Positions 43,867 through 52,735 of a DNA stretch of 64,000 nt are shown here, piece by piece. The DNA is taken from the NCBI RefSeq assembly GCF_030908405.1, contig NZ_CP133089.1:248001-312000 (forward strand), given 5' to 3'. A program made the translations under genes and the position numbers. This DNA is from Aminobacterium sp. MB27-C1. GTDB taxonomy: Bacteria; Synergistota; Synergistia; Synergistales; Aminobacteriaceae. Position 1 is the first letter of the stretch, and each line of letters begins with the position of its first letter. The notes under the pieces were generated by a model. That model had not been told where the DNA came from, searched no databases, and saw only the letters and a program-made list of their open reading frames with translations.

Positions 43867-44574
43867 ATGAAAGAAATAGAGAGAAACAGCCTTTATAGCG
43901 GATTCAAGGCAGGTATTCCTATTGTCATTGGGTACATACCAATTGGCATGGCTTTCGGACTTTTAGCTCGTAATGTAGGGGTATCTTTTGGTGAAAACTG
44001 CCTTTTTTCTATCCTTGTTTTTGCAGGAGCAAGTCAATTTATGGCGTTGGATCTTCTCAGGGCCGGGATAGCCACAGGAGATATTATTTTGGCAACCTTT
44101 CTTCTGAATTTGCGCCATATGGTTATGGGAGCTTCATTGGCAGCTCGTCTCAAAAATGTAAATAAGAAGTGGCTACCATTTATAGCCTTTGGCATTACAG
44201 ACGAAACTTTTTCTGTAGCTTCTTTGCAAGGTAAAGAGTTGTCTCCTTTTTTCTTGATGGCATTAAATGGGGTGTCTTACGCGGCGTGGATAGCAGGAAC
44301 TGCATTGGGGTATGCTGTCGGTACTGTTTTGCCCGAGACTGTTCAGATTAGTTTGGGAGTAGGACTGTACGCTATGTTTACTGCTATTTTGATTCCGGAA
44401 ATAAGGAAATCTATGACGGCTCTTTGTTTAGCTGGCTTCTCCGGTTTGGTTTATTTTATTCTTGACGCTTTGGAATTTTTCCCTGATGGCTGGAAGCTTA
44501 TTACAGCTATTATAGTTGGTTCTTCGGCCGGTCCTTTTCTTTTGAAAGATTCTTACGAAGGAGAAAAGATATGA
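43867..44574 (+). CDS. azlC: Branched-chain amino acid exporter large subunit (AzlC family)
   Basis: The 235-residue membrane protein has about seven hydrophobic segments and AzlC blocks GIPIVIGYIPIGMAFGLLA (about 15), FAGASQFMALDLL (about 57) and NLRHMVMGASLA (about 82). AzlC works with AzlD to export branched-chain and some other amino acids, which suits a peptide fermenter handling surplus leucine, isoleucine and valine. It overlaps azlD by four bases (ATGA). Confidence 0.92.
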   Translation: MKEIERNSLYSGFKAGIPIVIGYIPIGMAFGLLARNVGVSFGENCLFSILVFAGASQFMALDLLRAGIATGDIILATFLLNLRHMVMGASLAARLKNVNKKWLPFIAFGITDETFSVASLQGKELSPFFLMALNGVSYAAWIAGTALGYAVGTVLPETVQISLGVGLYAMFTAILIPEIRKSMTALCLAGFSGLVYFILDALEFFPDGWKLITAIIVGSSAGPFLLKDSYEGEKI

Positions 44575-44876
44575 AAAGTTCTTTGCCCCTTATTATTGGA
44601 ATGCTTATTGTGACGTACATTCCAAGATTTTGCCCTTTTTGGATATTATCCCAAAAGACCATATCTCCTTCGATGAGGAAGTTCCTTTTTGCCATTCCCT
44701 ACACTGCTCTTGGAGTTCTTATTGTTAGAGGCGTAGCAGAATCTTCTTCTGAGATGGTAATTCCCACATTAGCTGGCATTGGTACGGCAGCTATCTTCTC
44801 ATGGTTTGGAAGGGGATTGATTTTCTCTGTATTGGCGGCTATTTTTATTACCTATGTGACGCTATGTTTAAGTTAA
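44571..44876 (+). CDS. azlD: Branched-chain amino acid exporter small subunit (AzlD family)
   Basis: The 101-residue protein with about four membrane segments starts MKSSLPLIIGMLIVTYIPRF and has the FLFAIPYTALGVLIVRG block typical of AzlD. Its ATG overlaps the azlC stop and uses a GAAGGAG box inside azlC. It is needed with AzlC for export. Confidence 0.9.
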   Translation: MKSSLPLIIGMLIVTYIPRFCPFWILSQKTISPSMRKFLFAIPYTALGVLIVRGVAESSSEMVIPTLAGIGTAAIFSWFGRGLIFSVLAAIFITYVTLCLS

Positions 44877-44909
44877 CAGTGTCATTTTTTGATTTTTAGA
44901 GGTGAAGTA

Positions 44910-46727
44910 ATGAAAAATAAATCGAATAGGTTAATCAATGAAAAAAGTCCGTATTTACTTCAACATGCTCATAATCCAGTAGATTGGTATTCATGGGGAG
45001 CTGAAGCCTTTGAGAAAGCTAGAACAGAGGATAAACCCATATTTTTGAGTATCGGATATTCTTCATGTCACTGGTGTCATGTTATGGAAAAGGAGAGCTT
45101 CAGTGATGACGAAGTTGCTAACCTCCTGAATGATGCTTGTATTTCTATAAAAGTGGATAGAGAAGAACGTCCGGATATTGACCATGCATGTATGGCCGTG
45201 AGTCTTATCATGAATGGGAGTGGCGGATGGCCCTTAAATCTTTTTCTGACGCCAGATGGTAAACCTTTTTTTGCGATATCCTATGTTCCCAAACGGACGT
45301 CTGGACAGATTCCAGGTCTTGTCGATATAGTTCCACGTGTTAAGTGGCTTTGGCTTATGCAAAAGCAAAATGTAATTCAATCAGCAGATAGTATTTTAGA
45401 AGCTTTGAAAAAGGGAATATCAAACCAAAAAGGCTCTTGTCCGGGGCGAAGTGTCGCAAAAGAAGCATTTAAAGGATTGTGTGAGAGTTTTGATCCTTTG
45501 TGGGGAGGATTTGCGGATTCCCCCAAATTCGCGATGCCTCATTCTCTTCTTTTCTTACTTGAATATGGGAAGATGTTTAAAGAGGATAAAGCTTTTGAAA
45601 TGGTGGAGCGAACACTAGAGACGATGGCTATGGGGGGAATACGAGACCATCTCGGTGGAGGCTTTGCCCGCTATTCTATTGATAGGGAATGGAAAGTTCC
45701 TCATTTTGAAAAGATGCTCTACGATCAGGCTCTTCTCCTTTTGGCTTATGCCTCGGCATGGGAAGTAACAGGCCGAGAAATGTATAAAAATGTAGCTTTT
45801 GACATAGCGTCATATGTGTTGCGAGATTTACGCTCTCCTCAGGGGGCTTTTTATGCTGCCGAAGATGCTGATAGTGAAGGAGTAGAAGGGCGTTTTTATG
45901 TGTGGTCGGAGAAGGAAATACGGGAGATATTGCCGCCAGAATCATTGCCTCTCTTCCTAAATGCGTACGGCATTCAGAAAAGTGGGAATTATAACCATCC
46001 AGTTACTGGACGACGAATGGGCGATAATATTCTCGCTCTTTCTGCCCCTATTCCTCAATTGGCGGAAAAGTATGAGATCGACTTGCAAACGTTAGAAAAA
46101 CAGTTAGCTGCCTCTCGTCATTTGCTTCTTGACGCGAGGAATAAACGTTCTCGCCCTCATTGCGACAAAAAGATTCTTACAGATTGGAATGGCTTGATGA
46201 TTGCTGCTTTAGCGTTCGCGGGACGAATTTTTAAAGAACAACGTTTTATTGATGGGGCTCAAAAAGCAACGGAGTATATTTTATCTAAGGCTGTTCATGT
46301 AGAAAAAGGAATCTATCATAGCGTTGTGGACGGTAAAGGATCTGTTTCTGGTTTCCTCGACGATTATGCTTTTTTGATCTGGGGACTTCTCGAATTAGAA
46401 GAGGCTACAGGAAAGCCAGTCTATGGTGAGCGAGCAGTAAAACTTTCTGAGCGCATGGATTCTCTCTTTTATGACGAAAATAGTGGTGGCTATTTTATGA
46501 CCTCTGAGAAAGATGAGTTGCTCTTTTTCAGACCCTTGGAAGCCGAAGATGGTGCTGTTGTTTCAGGTAACTCTGTGGCTATGATGAACTTATTGCGTAT
46601 GCACCAAAGAACTGGGAAAAAGGAACATCTTCAAAAGGCTCGATCTATAGGAGCTGCATTTGCGCAAAACGTTCAGCAGAATCCAGTACTCTACACCCAT
46701 TTTCTTACTGCAGTTCTCGACTTTTAA
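44910..46727 (+). CDS. Thioredoxin-domain protein of the DUF255/YyaL (SSP411-like) family
   Basis: This 605-residue cytoplasmic protein has an N-terminal thioredoxin-like domain with [15 protein letters not shown] (about 49-63), including a CHWC redox-type motif. A large alpha/alpha-barrel resembling glycan epimerases follows, with [12 protein letters not shown]-like and [14 protein letters not shown] segments. [21 protein letters not shown] at the start is the family hallmark. The start is ATG 44910 after GAGGTGA. The biochemical role of the family is not settled. It sits 33 bases after azlD and ends at a strong terminator. Confidence 0.9.
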   Translation: MKNKSNRLINEKSPYLLQHAHNPVDWYSWGAEAFEKARTEDKPIFLSIGYSSCHWCHVMEKESFSDDEVANLLNDACISIKVDREERPDIDHACMAVSLIMNGSGGWPLNLFLTPDGKPFFAISYVPKRTSGQIPGLVDIVPRVKWLWLMQKQNVIQSADSILEALKKGISNQKGSCPGRSVAKEAFKGLCESFDPLWGGFADSPKFAMPHSLLFLLEYGKMFKEDKAFEMVERTLETMAMGGIRDHLGGGFARYSIDREWKVPHFEKMLYDQALLLLAYASAWEVTGREMYKNVAFDIASYVLRDLRSPQGAFYAAEDADSEGVEGRFYVWSEKEIREILPPESLPLFLNAYGIQKSGNYNHPVTGRRMGDNILALSAPIPQLAEKYEIDLQTLEKQLAASRHLLLDARNKRSRPHCDKKILTDWNGLMIAALAFAGRIFKEQRFIDGAQKATEYILSKAVHVEKGIYHSVVDGKGSVSGFLDDYAFLIWGLLELEEATGKPVYGERAVKLSERMDSLFYDENSGGYFMTSEKDELLFFRPLEAEDGAVVSGNSVAMMNLLRMHQRTGKKEHLQKARSIGAAFAQNVQQNPVLYTHFLTAVLDF

Positions 46728-46765
46728 AACTCAGGAGGCTCGTGTCTCACGAACCTCCTGAGTTT
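46727..46765. terminator. Bidirectional terminator between convergent genes
   Basis: AAACTCAGGAGG (46727-46738) pairs with CCTCCTGAGTTT (46754-46765), and an inner TCGTG/CACGA stem extends it. It separates the DUF255 gene on the plus strand from the dedA-like gene on the minus strand. Confidence 0.9.
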
Positions 46766-46767
46766 CT

Positions 46768-47382
46768 TTACTTTCCGTTGTTTTTGTTCTTTTTTCTTAC
46801 ATAAATTGTATAAATAGAAGCGATAGAGAAGCAGAAAATAACAGCAATAATTGTTACGGTGTGAAGATATTCAGTTACCAATTCTTTATTATTTCCTACC
46901 CAATATCCCACAAAGGCCAGTATTGTTACCCATATGCCTGACCCTATAGCAGTAAAGATACAAAAGGGAAATAGAGGCATTCTAGATAGCCCGGCAGGAA
47001 GAGAAATATATTGTCGAATCCCGGGAAGTAAACGCCCTATAAGAGTACTGATGTGTCCATGTCGTACGAAAAAATGTTCCGCTTTATCGAGCGTTGATTC
47101 CTTCAGAAAGAAGTATTTCCCATATTTATGGAAAAAGGGACGCCCAAATCGGAGAGAAATCCAATAATTGAAGAGGGCTCCGAGAATACTCCCTAGTATT
47201 CCCATTATGATAACAAGTAAAATATTCATTTCGCCGATTGAAGCTAAGTAGCCTGCAGGTGGTATTACAACTTCACTTGGGAAGGGAAAAAAGGAAGATT
47301 CGAGAAACATAAGGCATATGATTCCGAGATATCCAAGATGTCCAATAGTTGTGACGAGCCAAGATACGGCAGTTTCAAGCAT
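46768..47382 (-). CDS. DedA-family membrane protein
   Basis: DedA-family proteins are inner-membrane proteins, some of them lipid-carrier translocases or flippases. The 204 residues include [17 protein letters not shown] (about 29), a conserved acidic/proline block, and [25 protein letters not shown], the family's arginine-proline motif. The start is ATG 47382, nine bases after AAGGAG. It lies 20 bases after the MATE gene and is probably co-transcribed with it. Confidence 0.9.
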   Translation of the reverse strand: MLETAVSWLVTTIGHLGYLGIICLMFLESSFFPFPSEVVIPPAGYLASIGEMNILLVIIMGILGSILGALFNYWISLRFGRPFFHKYGKYFFLKESTLDKAEHFFVRHGHISTLIGRLLPGIRQYISLPAGLSRMPLFPFCIFTAIGSGIWVTILAFVGYWVGNNKELVTEYLHTVTIIAVIFCFSIASIYTIYVRKKNKNNGK

Positions 47383-47402
47383 AGAGTCAATTCTCCTTTT
47401 CT

Positions 47403-48761
47403 TTATCGTAATCTTTCTGAGCAAAGCGTTGTAAGACGTTGCATTTCCCGCCTATATAGAATCAGAGTTATTATAGCTGCTAAAACATCAGAAATGGGGT
47501 AGGCCTTCCAAATTCCTTGAAGACCATATATGGAGGGGAGAAATAGAACCAGTGGTATTAATAGTAATACTTGACGAAGCAAAGAGAGAAAAAGAGCAGG
47601 TACAGCCTTTCCTATAGCTTGATACAGTCCAGAAGCCATAACTTGAAATCCTATAAAAGGGAAACCTATAGCCATATACCTAGATGCTGTAATGCCCAAG
47701 GGGAGAAGTTCTCTGTTGGTGCTGAACAAAGAGATGAGTGTCTCTGGCATGAAATAGAGAAGAGCGGCAGAAAGAAAACATAAAAAAGTAGAAATGGCTA
47801 TTGTGAGTTTCATTGCTGTCGTAACCCGACAAAAGAGCCTTGCACCAAAATTGTAGCCGACGATAGGAAGAAGTCCCTGTACTATTCCAAAGATGGGCAT
47901 AACAGCAAATTGAGTTATCCTGAGTAAGATTCCAATAGCGGCAATTGCTGCATCTCCTCCCCAAAAAGCGAGCTGTCGATTTATAACTACGAGTGAAAGA
48001 CTTGCTGCTCCTTGTCTGAGAAAAGCGGAAAGGCCAATAGCTATTACTTCAGATAAAATGTTGAATTGGGGTTTGAGATTACGTAAGGAAAAACGGACAT
48101 CGCTCTTCCCTCTAAGATAGTATAATCCTAGCCATAGTGCTGTTGAGGCTTGAGCTATTACGGTTGCTATCGCTGCTCCTTGAATCCCCATGCCTAAGAT
48201 AAATATAAAAATAGGATCGAGAACGACATTTACTCCTGCTGAAATAAGCATGGTTTGCATAGCAAAAGTTGCGTTTCCTTCTGCTCGTACTGCATTATTG
48301 CATGCGATTGAGAAGGCAAAGAAAACAGATCCTGCGAATAGAATCTTCATATACGCGGCGGCAAAAGGAAGAATAGCATCTGTTGCTCCGAAAAGACGGA
48401 GGATAGGTTCAAGAAAGTAAAGTCCGAAAGATGCGGCTATAGCGCTAAGCAGCAAGGTTGAACTCATAAGGTTTCCAAGAGTCTTTTCTGCTTTTTCTCT
48501 ATTTTTTTCTCCGAGACTTCGTGAGATAATAGAAGCACTGCCCACACCAATTATTTGTGCTGTTGCCATGATTACCATTTGAATTGGAAATGCAATGGAT
48601 ATTCCAGCAATAGCCAGCATGCCAACGCCCCGCCCTACGAAGATCGCATCGACAACGTTATAGAGAGCTTGAGCGATCATTCCTACCATGGCGGGAAAAG
48701 ATAGCTTGGGAATCAGTTTCAGAATAGATTCTTTTTCAAGGAAAGTTGATTCATAAGCCAT
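47403..48761 (-). CDS. MATE-family efflux transporter
   Basis: The 452-residue, twelve-helix multidrug/toxin exporter has the MATE N-terminal block [31 protein letters not shown] and two repeated halves. The start is ATG 48761, six bases after GGAGG; a much longer frame upstream has no signal. It is the first gene of a two-gene unit with dedA and diverges from the unknown gene at 48885. Substrate unknown. Confidence 0.92.
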   Translation of the reverse strand: MAYESTFLEKESILKLIPKLSFPAMVGMIAQALYNVVDAIFVGRGVGMLAIAGISIAFPIQMVIMATAQIIGVGSASIISRSLGEKNREKAEKTLGNLMSSTLLLSAIAASFGLYFLEPILRLFGATDAILPFAAAYMKILFAGSVFFAFSIACNNAVRAEGNATFAMQTMLISAGVNVVLDPIFIFILGMGIQGAAIATVIAQASTALWLGLYYLRGKSDVRFSLRNLKPQFNILSEVIAIGLSAFLRQGAASLSLVVINRQLAFWGGDAAIAAIGILLRITQFAVMPIFGIVQGLLPIVGYNFGARLFCRVTTAMKLTIAISTFLCFLSAALLYFMPETLISLFSTNRELLPLGITASRYMAIGFPFIGFQVMASGLYQAIGKAVPALFLSLLRQVLLLIPLVLFLPSIYGLQGIWKAYPISDVLAAIITLILYRREMQRLTTLCSERLR

Positions 48762-48819
48762 CTGAAACCTCCATAATACAAAGAGTTTCTTAAAGTATAA
48801 CAGACAGGTAATTCCGCGC

Positions 48820-48848
48820 TTGTAGGGTAACGAGTGATGCGATATATT
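48820..48848 (+). promoter_or_regulatory. Promoter for the unknown gene at 48885
   Basis: TTGTAG (48820-48825) and TATATT (48843-48848) with a 17-base spacer make a good sigma-70-type promoter. It lies about 36 bases upstream of the ATG, leaving a short leader with a strong ribosome-binding site. Confidence 0.55.
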
Positions 48849-48884
48849 ATACAAATTGTTTCCCGGGAAGGAGGTATATAAGCT

Positions 48885-49559
48885 ATGAATAACCTTCCAT
48901 ACTGGAATGTCAATCTTGATATGGATATTGCGTCGTGGTTGCCTTTGGGAATTGACTACCGCCCTATATCGGTGAACCATCTCTATAGCGGTGAACTTGT
49001 TACATTAGCATCTCTTTCTTTATCACTAGGAAGTGAGCTTTTTTGCCTCTCGAGTCCCCGCATGGGTTTTGCAGGTCCTTTTCTTCGAGATTGCATGATT
49101 ATTCCTGGACGTGCAAGAGGGCTGACCTTGGGATTCACAGCAGTTTTTGGTTACTCAACTTTGATGGAGGATTTAGTGGCGCGGCAAACAGATGGGAATC
49201 GAGCTATACGTGCTGGAGTTTCCCTGTGTAACTTTTGGAGCAGATCTATGCTTCTGGGGAGTTTTAAAGCAATTGTTCTCGTTAGTTCTTCTCCTTTTTT
49301 TGACGATGAAGATTTTCTCGCTCAGTTTCTTGAGGCAATGAGAAAAGAGAAGGGGAACCGGGAATTAGGATTTTTTGCCGAACAGTTTGGGTATCGGCGT
49401 TTTTCAATTCCCTACGAGACAGATGATCCTTTAAAACTTGAGATTAGTCGTCTCCTATATGAAATGGAATTCGAAGAGACGCGAGAAGCAGTTGGCCCGT
49501 CTCCAGAAGTGCCTTTTCCTTCTCCTCTTAGCATGATTGCAAAGTTAGCTAAAGGGTAA
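48885..49559 (+). CDS. Conserved-looking protein of unknown function, 224 aa
   Basis: I do not recognise this protein. It is soluble overall, begins MNNLPYWNVNLDMDIASWLP, has a central hydrophobic/glycine part (RGLTLGFTAVFGYSTLMEDLVA, shown here in part) and an acidic C-terminal helix with a proline-rich end. Two cysteines lie in FCLSSPR and LRDCMI. The start is secure: a promoter is followed by AAGGAGG and the ATG. It stands alone between the divergent MATE gene and a convergent C69 gene. Codon use resembles its neighbours. It may be a lineage-specific protein. Confidence 0.75.
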   Translation: MNNLPYWNVNLDMDIASWLPLGIDYRPISVNHLYSGELVTLASLSLSLGSELFCLSSPRMGFAGPFLRDCMIIPGRARGLTLGFTAVFGYSTLMEDLVARQTDGNRAIRAGVSLCNFWSRSMLLGSFKAIVLVSSSPFFDDEDFLAQFLEAMRKEKGNRELGFFAEQFGYRRFSIPYETDDPLKLEISRLLYEMEFEETREAVGPSPEVPFPSPLSMIAKLAKG

Positions 49560-49587
49560 GATAAAATTATATCGGATCGAAATAAAA

Positions 49588-49615
49588 AAGGGGCTGCCTT
49601 AATTGACAGCCCCTT
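49588..49615. terminator. Terminator between convergent genes
   Basis: AAGGGGCTG (49588-49596) pairs with CAGCCCCTT (49607-49615), preceded by an A run (T run on the minus strand). It can end the C69 transcript on the minus strand and the unknown gene on the plus strand. Confidence 0.82.
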
Positions 49616-49640
49616 ACTTCTTTACGTATTTACGTTAGTG

Positions 49641-51287
49641 CTATTTTTTAGGTTCAGATTCTTCTTCGCCGAAACCAACTGTCTTAAGCCAATCTGTGGG
49701 GTAACCTACAGACTGCTGTTTACCATCAGGAGATGTGATGTAGCCGTCGGAATATTTGCCGACAAGAGTCCAAGCCAGGTTCCACCAGCCTTCAACAACT
49801 TTATTAATGCTGTTGTTGGTGTAGTTGGTAAGATAGGCTTTAGCTTTTGCAGGGCTTTCTTTGTAAAGAGCGACAGCTTCTTTATCTACGACTGACTGAT
49901 ACATAAAGAATTCATCTTCGTAAGCTTTCTGAGCTTCTTTGATGTCTTTAATCATGTAGCTGAATTTAAGATCTGCCCAGTTGGAAACAAAGTTGAATGC
50001 CCACCAAGCGGAATTTCTATCAAACTCTGCACGCTTACCGTCGGTTATGCTCTTGGGAAGAGATGTGACACCGGCGTAAATTGGCATATAGACTGTGGAG
50101 TGAGGAGCATCTTCTCCAAACCACAGAACACCACCGATGGCGTCGGGAAGCCAGCTACGAGCCTGAGCGACAAAGCTGTAAGAGCAGCGGAACATGGAAA
50201 TAGCTCTTGTCCAGTCTACGCCCTGTTTATCTTCAGGACGAACGCTCTTCGGGGTGGGGTAACGGTTTGGTGTTCCGAAGGGGCCAGCAGCCATTCCCTT
50301 TGTAAGATCAAAGCGTGTTCCTTCAAGGTAGTCACGTTTAACAGTCATAAGGTCTCTTACAGAAATCTTCTTGTCGGGTTTTACCATCAGAGGATACATC
50401 TCAGCAGCATCTTCTGCGATCTTAAGGGAAGGTGCAAGAAGGCTCATGACTCTCCACTCACGTCTCTGCTGATAGTAAGGAGTTCCGTAAGGTTCTGGGT
50501 TATAGATTTTGTGGAAGACGAATTTCTCTCCCTCTTTCCACCAACCCATATCTTTTGCGAATTCTTTGATGTTGGAAGAATACATAAAGTTTTCTTTGTC
50601 GTTCCAGTCGATTTCGCCGATTCGAGAACGGTTAGCGGTTACTGTGAAGCAATCATCGGGCACACGCTGGGCAACCCAGACAGCGCCGGGCTTACCGCTT
50701 TCAGGTGTCCAAAGGGGACCAGGTCCGCAAATATCGAACATCCAGGCTTCGCCTTTGCCGTCAACGATATTAAGGGTCTCTCCGCCGTCACCATAGCCGT
50801 ACTTTTCAGCAAGGGCACCCATGATTTGAATGGCTTCGCGGGCTGTTTTAGCGCGTTGAAGAGCAAACACTTCAAGCTGCTCAATCATCATCCAGCCATT
50901 TTCGCAGTAGTTTTCGTCACGTCCGCTCCAAGTGTCTTCTCCCATGATAACCTGATGTTCATTCATGAAAGGATAACCCACATGGAAATATGTGTATGTT
51001 TCTTTCGCCTGAGGAATTTCGCCGACTTTTACAAGAGGCTTGTTAGGGCGTGTGCCATGGCATATCTCTTTATAAACGGGCGTCATTTCTCCCTCTTTGT
51101 GTGCTGCACCGGGAATGACTCTGACACGGTTATCATACCAACCATCGCATGTATGGGTTACCATTGCAGAGCCATCGACAGAAGCTTTCTTTCCTACGAG
51201 GATTGTGGTACATGCAGATGCCACAGATCCGGCAAGGAAGACTGCAAGAGATGCTATTGTTACTACTTTAAGCATTTTAGAATTCAT
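49641..51287 (-). CDS. Secreted C69-family dipeptidase (PepD-like)
   Basis: C69 peptidases are N-terminal-nucleophile hydrolases that cleave dipeptides and short peptides. The 548-residue protein has a signal segment ending ASVASA just before C26 (in ACTTILVGKKAS). Signal removal or self-processing would thus expose the catalytic Cys at the mature N-terminus. Later blocks include HVGYPFMNEHQV (about 105) and ALQRAKTAREAI. The start is ATG 51287 after GGAGGG. A paralog lies at 54946 with the same layout. Location outside the membrane suits digestion of external peptides before ABC import. Confidence 0.88.
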   Translation of the reverse strand: MNSKMLKVVTIASLAVFLAGSVASACTTILVGKKASVDGSAMVTHTCDGWYDNRVRVIPGAAHKEGEMTPVYKEICHGTRPNKPLVKVGEIPQAKETYTYFHVGYPFMNEHQVIMGEDTWSGRDENYCENGWMMIEQLEVFALQRAKTAREAIQIMGALAEKYGYGDGGETLNIVDGKGEAWMFDICGPGPLWTPESGKPGAVWVAQRVPDDCFTVTANRSRIGEIDWNDKENFMYSSNIKEFAKDMGWWKEGEKFVFHKIYNPEPYGTPYYQQRREWRVMSLLAPSLKIAEDAAEMYPLMVKPDKKISVRDLMTVKRDYLEGTRFDLTKGMAAGPFGTPNRYPTPKSVRPEDKQGVDWTRAISMFRCSYSFVAQARSWLPDAIGGVLWFGEDAPHSTVYMPIYAGVTSLPKSITDGKRAEFDRNSAWWAFNFVSNWADLKFSYMIKDIKEAQKAYEDEFFMYQSVVDKEAVALYKESPAKAKAYLTNYTNNSINKVVEGWWNLAWTLVGKYSDGYITSPDGKQQSVGYPTDWLKTVGFGEEESEPKK

Positions 51288-51321
51288 ACACTTTCCCTCC
51301 TTTTTTTGTGTTGCCACTACT

Positions 51322-51361
51322 TCGTAAACCAGTTGACATAGAAAAGATCAGATGTTTACGA
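51322..51361. repeat. 8-bp inverted repeat upstream of the first C69 gene
   Basis: TCGTAAAC (51322-51329) and GTTTACGA (51354-51361) are perfect inverted copies 24 bases apart, in the gap between the deacylase stop and the C69 start. It could be an operator or a weak terminator; neither is shown. Confidence 0.35.
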
Positions 51362-51375
51362 GATTTCACCCCCTC

Positions 51376-52545
51376 TTAATCGTAGTAGATGTTTTGAGCT
51401 GGTGCATCCTCAGGGTTTTTCATATAGGTGCCCAGCGTGTTCTCTATAACTTCCGTATAGCCTGGAACCCCAGAGATGACAACGGGGCGATCAACGGCTG
51501 TAAGAGAATAAAATTCAAGCATTTTCTGGAATGTGGAGGAATGGCGTCCCACCCGAACATCGATAGGCCAGCCCCGCTCGTCGATAGGAGCGTAGAGGAG
51601 CTTGTGTTCCCCCGCCTTCATAACAAACTCATCGCGGCCCGTCATGAGCAGATATTCGTCGGTAATGCCACGAATACGGTCAAGCATGGGTTCGGCGACC
51701 TCAACGAGAAGAGACATGGCGTCGGTATGATCGCCGATCTCTCTGTGAGACAAGCCGTGAAGGGCCTTGGGTGAAAACTCCATGCTCAGGGGCACTTCGA
51801 AAAGCTCGGCGGTGAGGGTCATGGATGTCATGGCCGCTACGGCCTGCCCCTTCTCATGGCTTACGATGGTATTTTCCACCGGATATTCAAGCTCGGCCTC
51901 GTGAAGATCCACGGCGATATCCACCTTCTCCTGGCGAATGAGCTGGGTCATGGCCCAGGTGGTTCGCTCTGTAAGGGCGCCGTTGGGTCGACCCGGCCAG
52001 GTTCTGTTCAGGTTTCTGATATCCATATAGGCCAACATCTGACGGCTGGGATAGTGGATATACACTTCGGGATCGGGCCACGAGTCCAGTGGATTGGTGC
52101 AGCGGTCGCCCATACGGAACTGCTTCTGTCCCCACGGCGTCTTCACGTAGTAGTACGTGGGGTAGGCCTCGCCCATACGAGTGCATGTAGAAGCGCTTCG
52201 GTTCGCCCGAATAATGACGATGAGCCGTCCCTGCTCCACCTTCACGTTCTCGGCGACGAGAAGGGCTCCGAGGTTGCACGCCGGCTCCTCGGGGTGGGTT
52301 CCTCCAAGAAGCAGAGCCGTTCCGCCAGGAACACCACTGTCAAAAATGTAGACGTTGCTGTCGTTGGGCGTTCCCTTCAACGTCGGTTCGTAGTCTGAGA
52401 GTTTCTTCACCTCAGTAAGTGAGGGAGAGGGAACTACCGGTTCCTTGAAATGTCGGTGTCCGTAAAACTCCCGTCCGGCAATAGCCACGAAAACAAGGGC
52501 TACGACCAACGAAAGTATCTTGATGCCATTCAGTTTTCCCTTCAT
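51376..52545 (-). CDS. Membrane-anchored AspA/AstE-family zinc deacylase (M14-like)
   Basis: The succinylglutamate desuccinylase/aspartoacylase family removes acyl groups from N-acyl amino acids. The 389-residue protein begins with a hydrophobic anchor or uncleaved signal (about 9-24). Zinc ligands are visible in GGTHPEEPA (HxxE, about 82) and the second His in VDLHEAE (about 214). An RNLNRTWPG segment (about 177) fits the substrate-binding Arg/Asn region. It follows a transporter gene and a 54-aa membrane protein gene. This suggests cleavage of an acylated amino acid or peptide at the outer face, with transport of the product. Most of the gene is clearly GC-richer than the window average. 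Confidence 0.82.
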   Translation of the reverse strand: MKGKLNGIKILSLVVALVFVAIAGREFYGHRHFKEPVVPSPSLTEVKKLSDYEPTLKGTPNDSNVYIFDSGVPGGTALLLGGTHPEEPACNLGALLVAENVKVEQGRLIVIIRANRSASTCTRMGEAYPTYYYVKTPWGQKQFRMGDRCTNPLDSWPDPEVYIHYPSRQMLAYMDIRNLNRTWPGRPNGALTERTTWAMTQLIRQEKVDIAVDLHEAELEYPVENTIVSHEKGQAVAAMTSMTLTAELFEVPLSMEFSPKALHGLSHREIGDHTDAMSLLVEVAEPMLDRIRGITDEYLLMTGRDEFVMKAGEHKLLYAPIDERGWPIDVRVGRHSSTFQKMLEFYSLTAVDRPVVISGVPGYTEVIENTLGTYMKNPEDAPAQNIYYD

Positions 52546-52564
52546 CTTCTCTTCACCCCTCTTC

Positions 52565-52729
52565 CTACTTCAGCCGAAGGATTCTCAGCACGAAGGGCAT
52601 GAGCACAATGCTGTAGAGCACTGCTTCCTGGGCATTCCTTGTCTTGATGAAGTTGCAGAGTATGGCGCCTCCGAAGAAGAGGACCATAGCGTAATACAGG
52701 TACATAATGATGGTATTTGCCAATATCAT
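52565..52729 (-). CDS. 54-aa membrane protein between transporter and deacylase genes
   Basis: A 54-codon frame starts at ATG 52729, with a GGAGG box inside the end of the transporter gene. It encodes MILANTIIMYLYYAMVLFFG, a short polar turn (KTRNAQ), a second hydrophobic part and a basic end (RILRLK). This makes two likely membrane segments. Codon use is GC-rich at third positions, like both neighbours, which supports it being a real gene. It fills the 190-base gap exactly. I infer a small accessory subunit of the transporter, comparable in position to small TRAP-type subunits, though it is too short for DctQ. Confidence 0.65.
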   Translation of the reverse strand: MILANTIIMYLYYAMVLFFGGAILCNFIKTRNAQEAVLYSIVLMPFVLRILRLK

Positions 52730-52735
52730 GATTCT

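Noticed and set aside
47383-48980. Longer forms of the DedA and MATE proteins from upstream starts
   Set aside because: Ribosome-binding sites directly precede the internal ATGs at 47382 and 48761, and the extra residues have no family similarity.
50100-51341. 413-codon plus-strand open frame inside the first C69 gene
   Set aside because: It is antisense to a gene with clear motifs, signal peptide and ribosome-binding site. Its translation is cysteine- and phenylalanine-rich without domain features.
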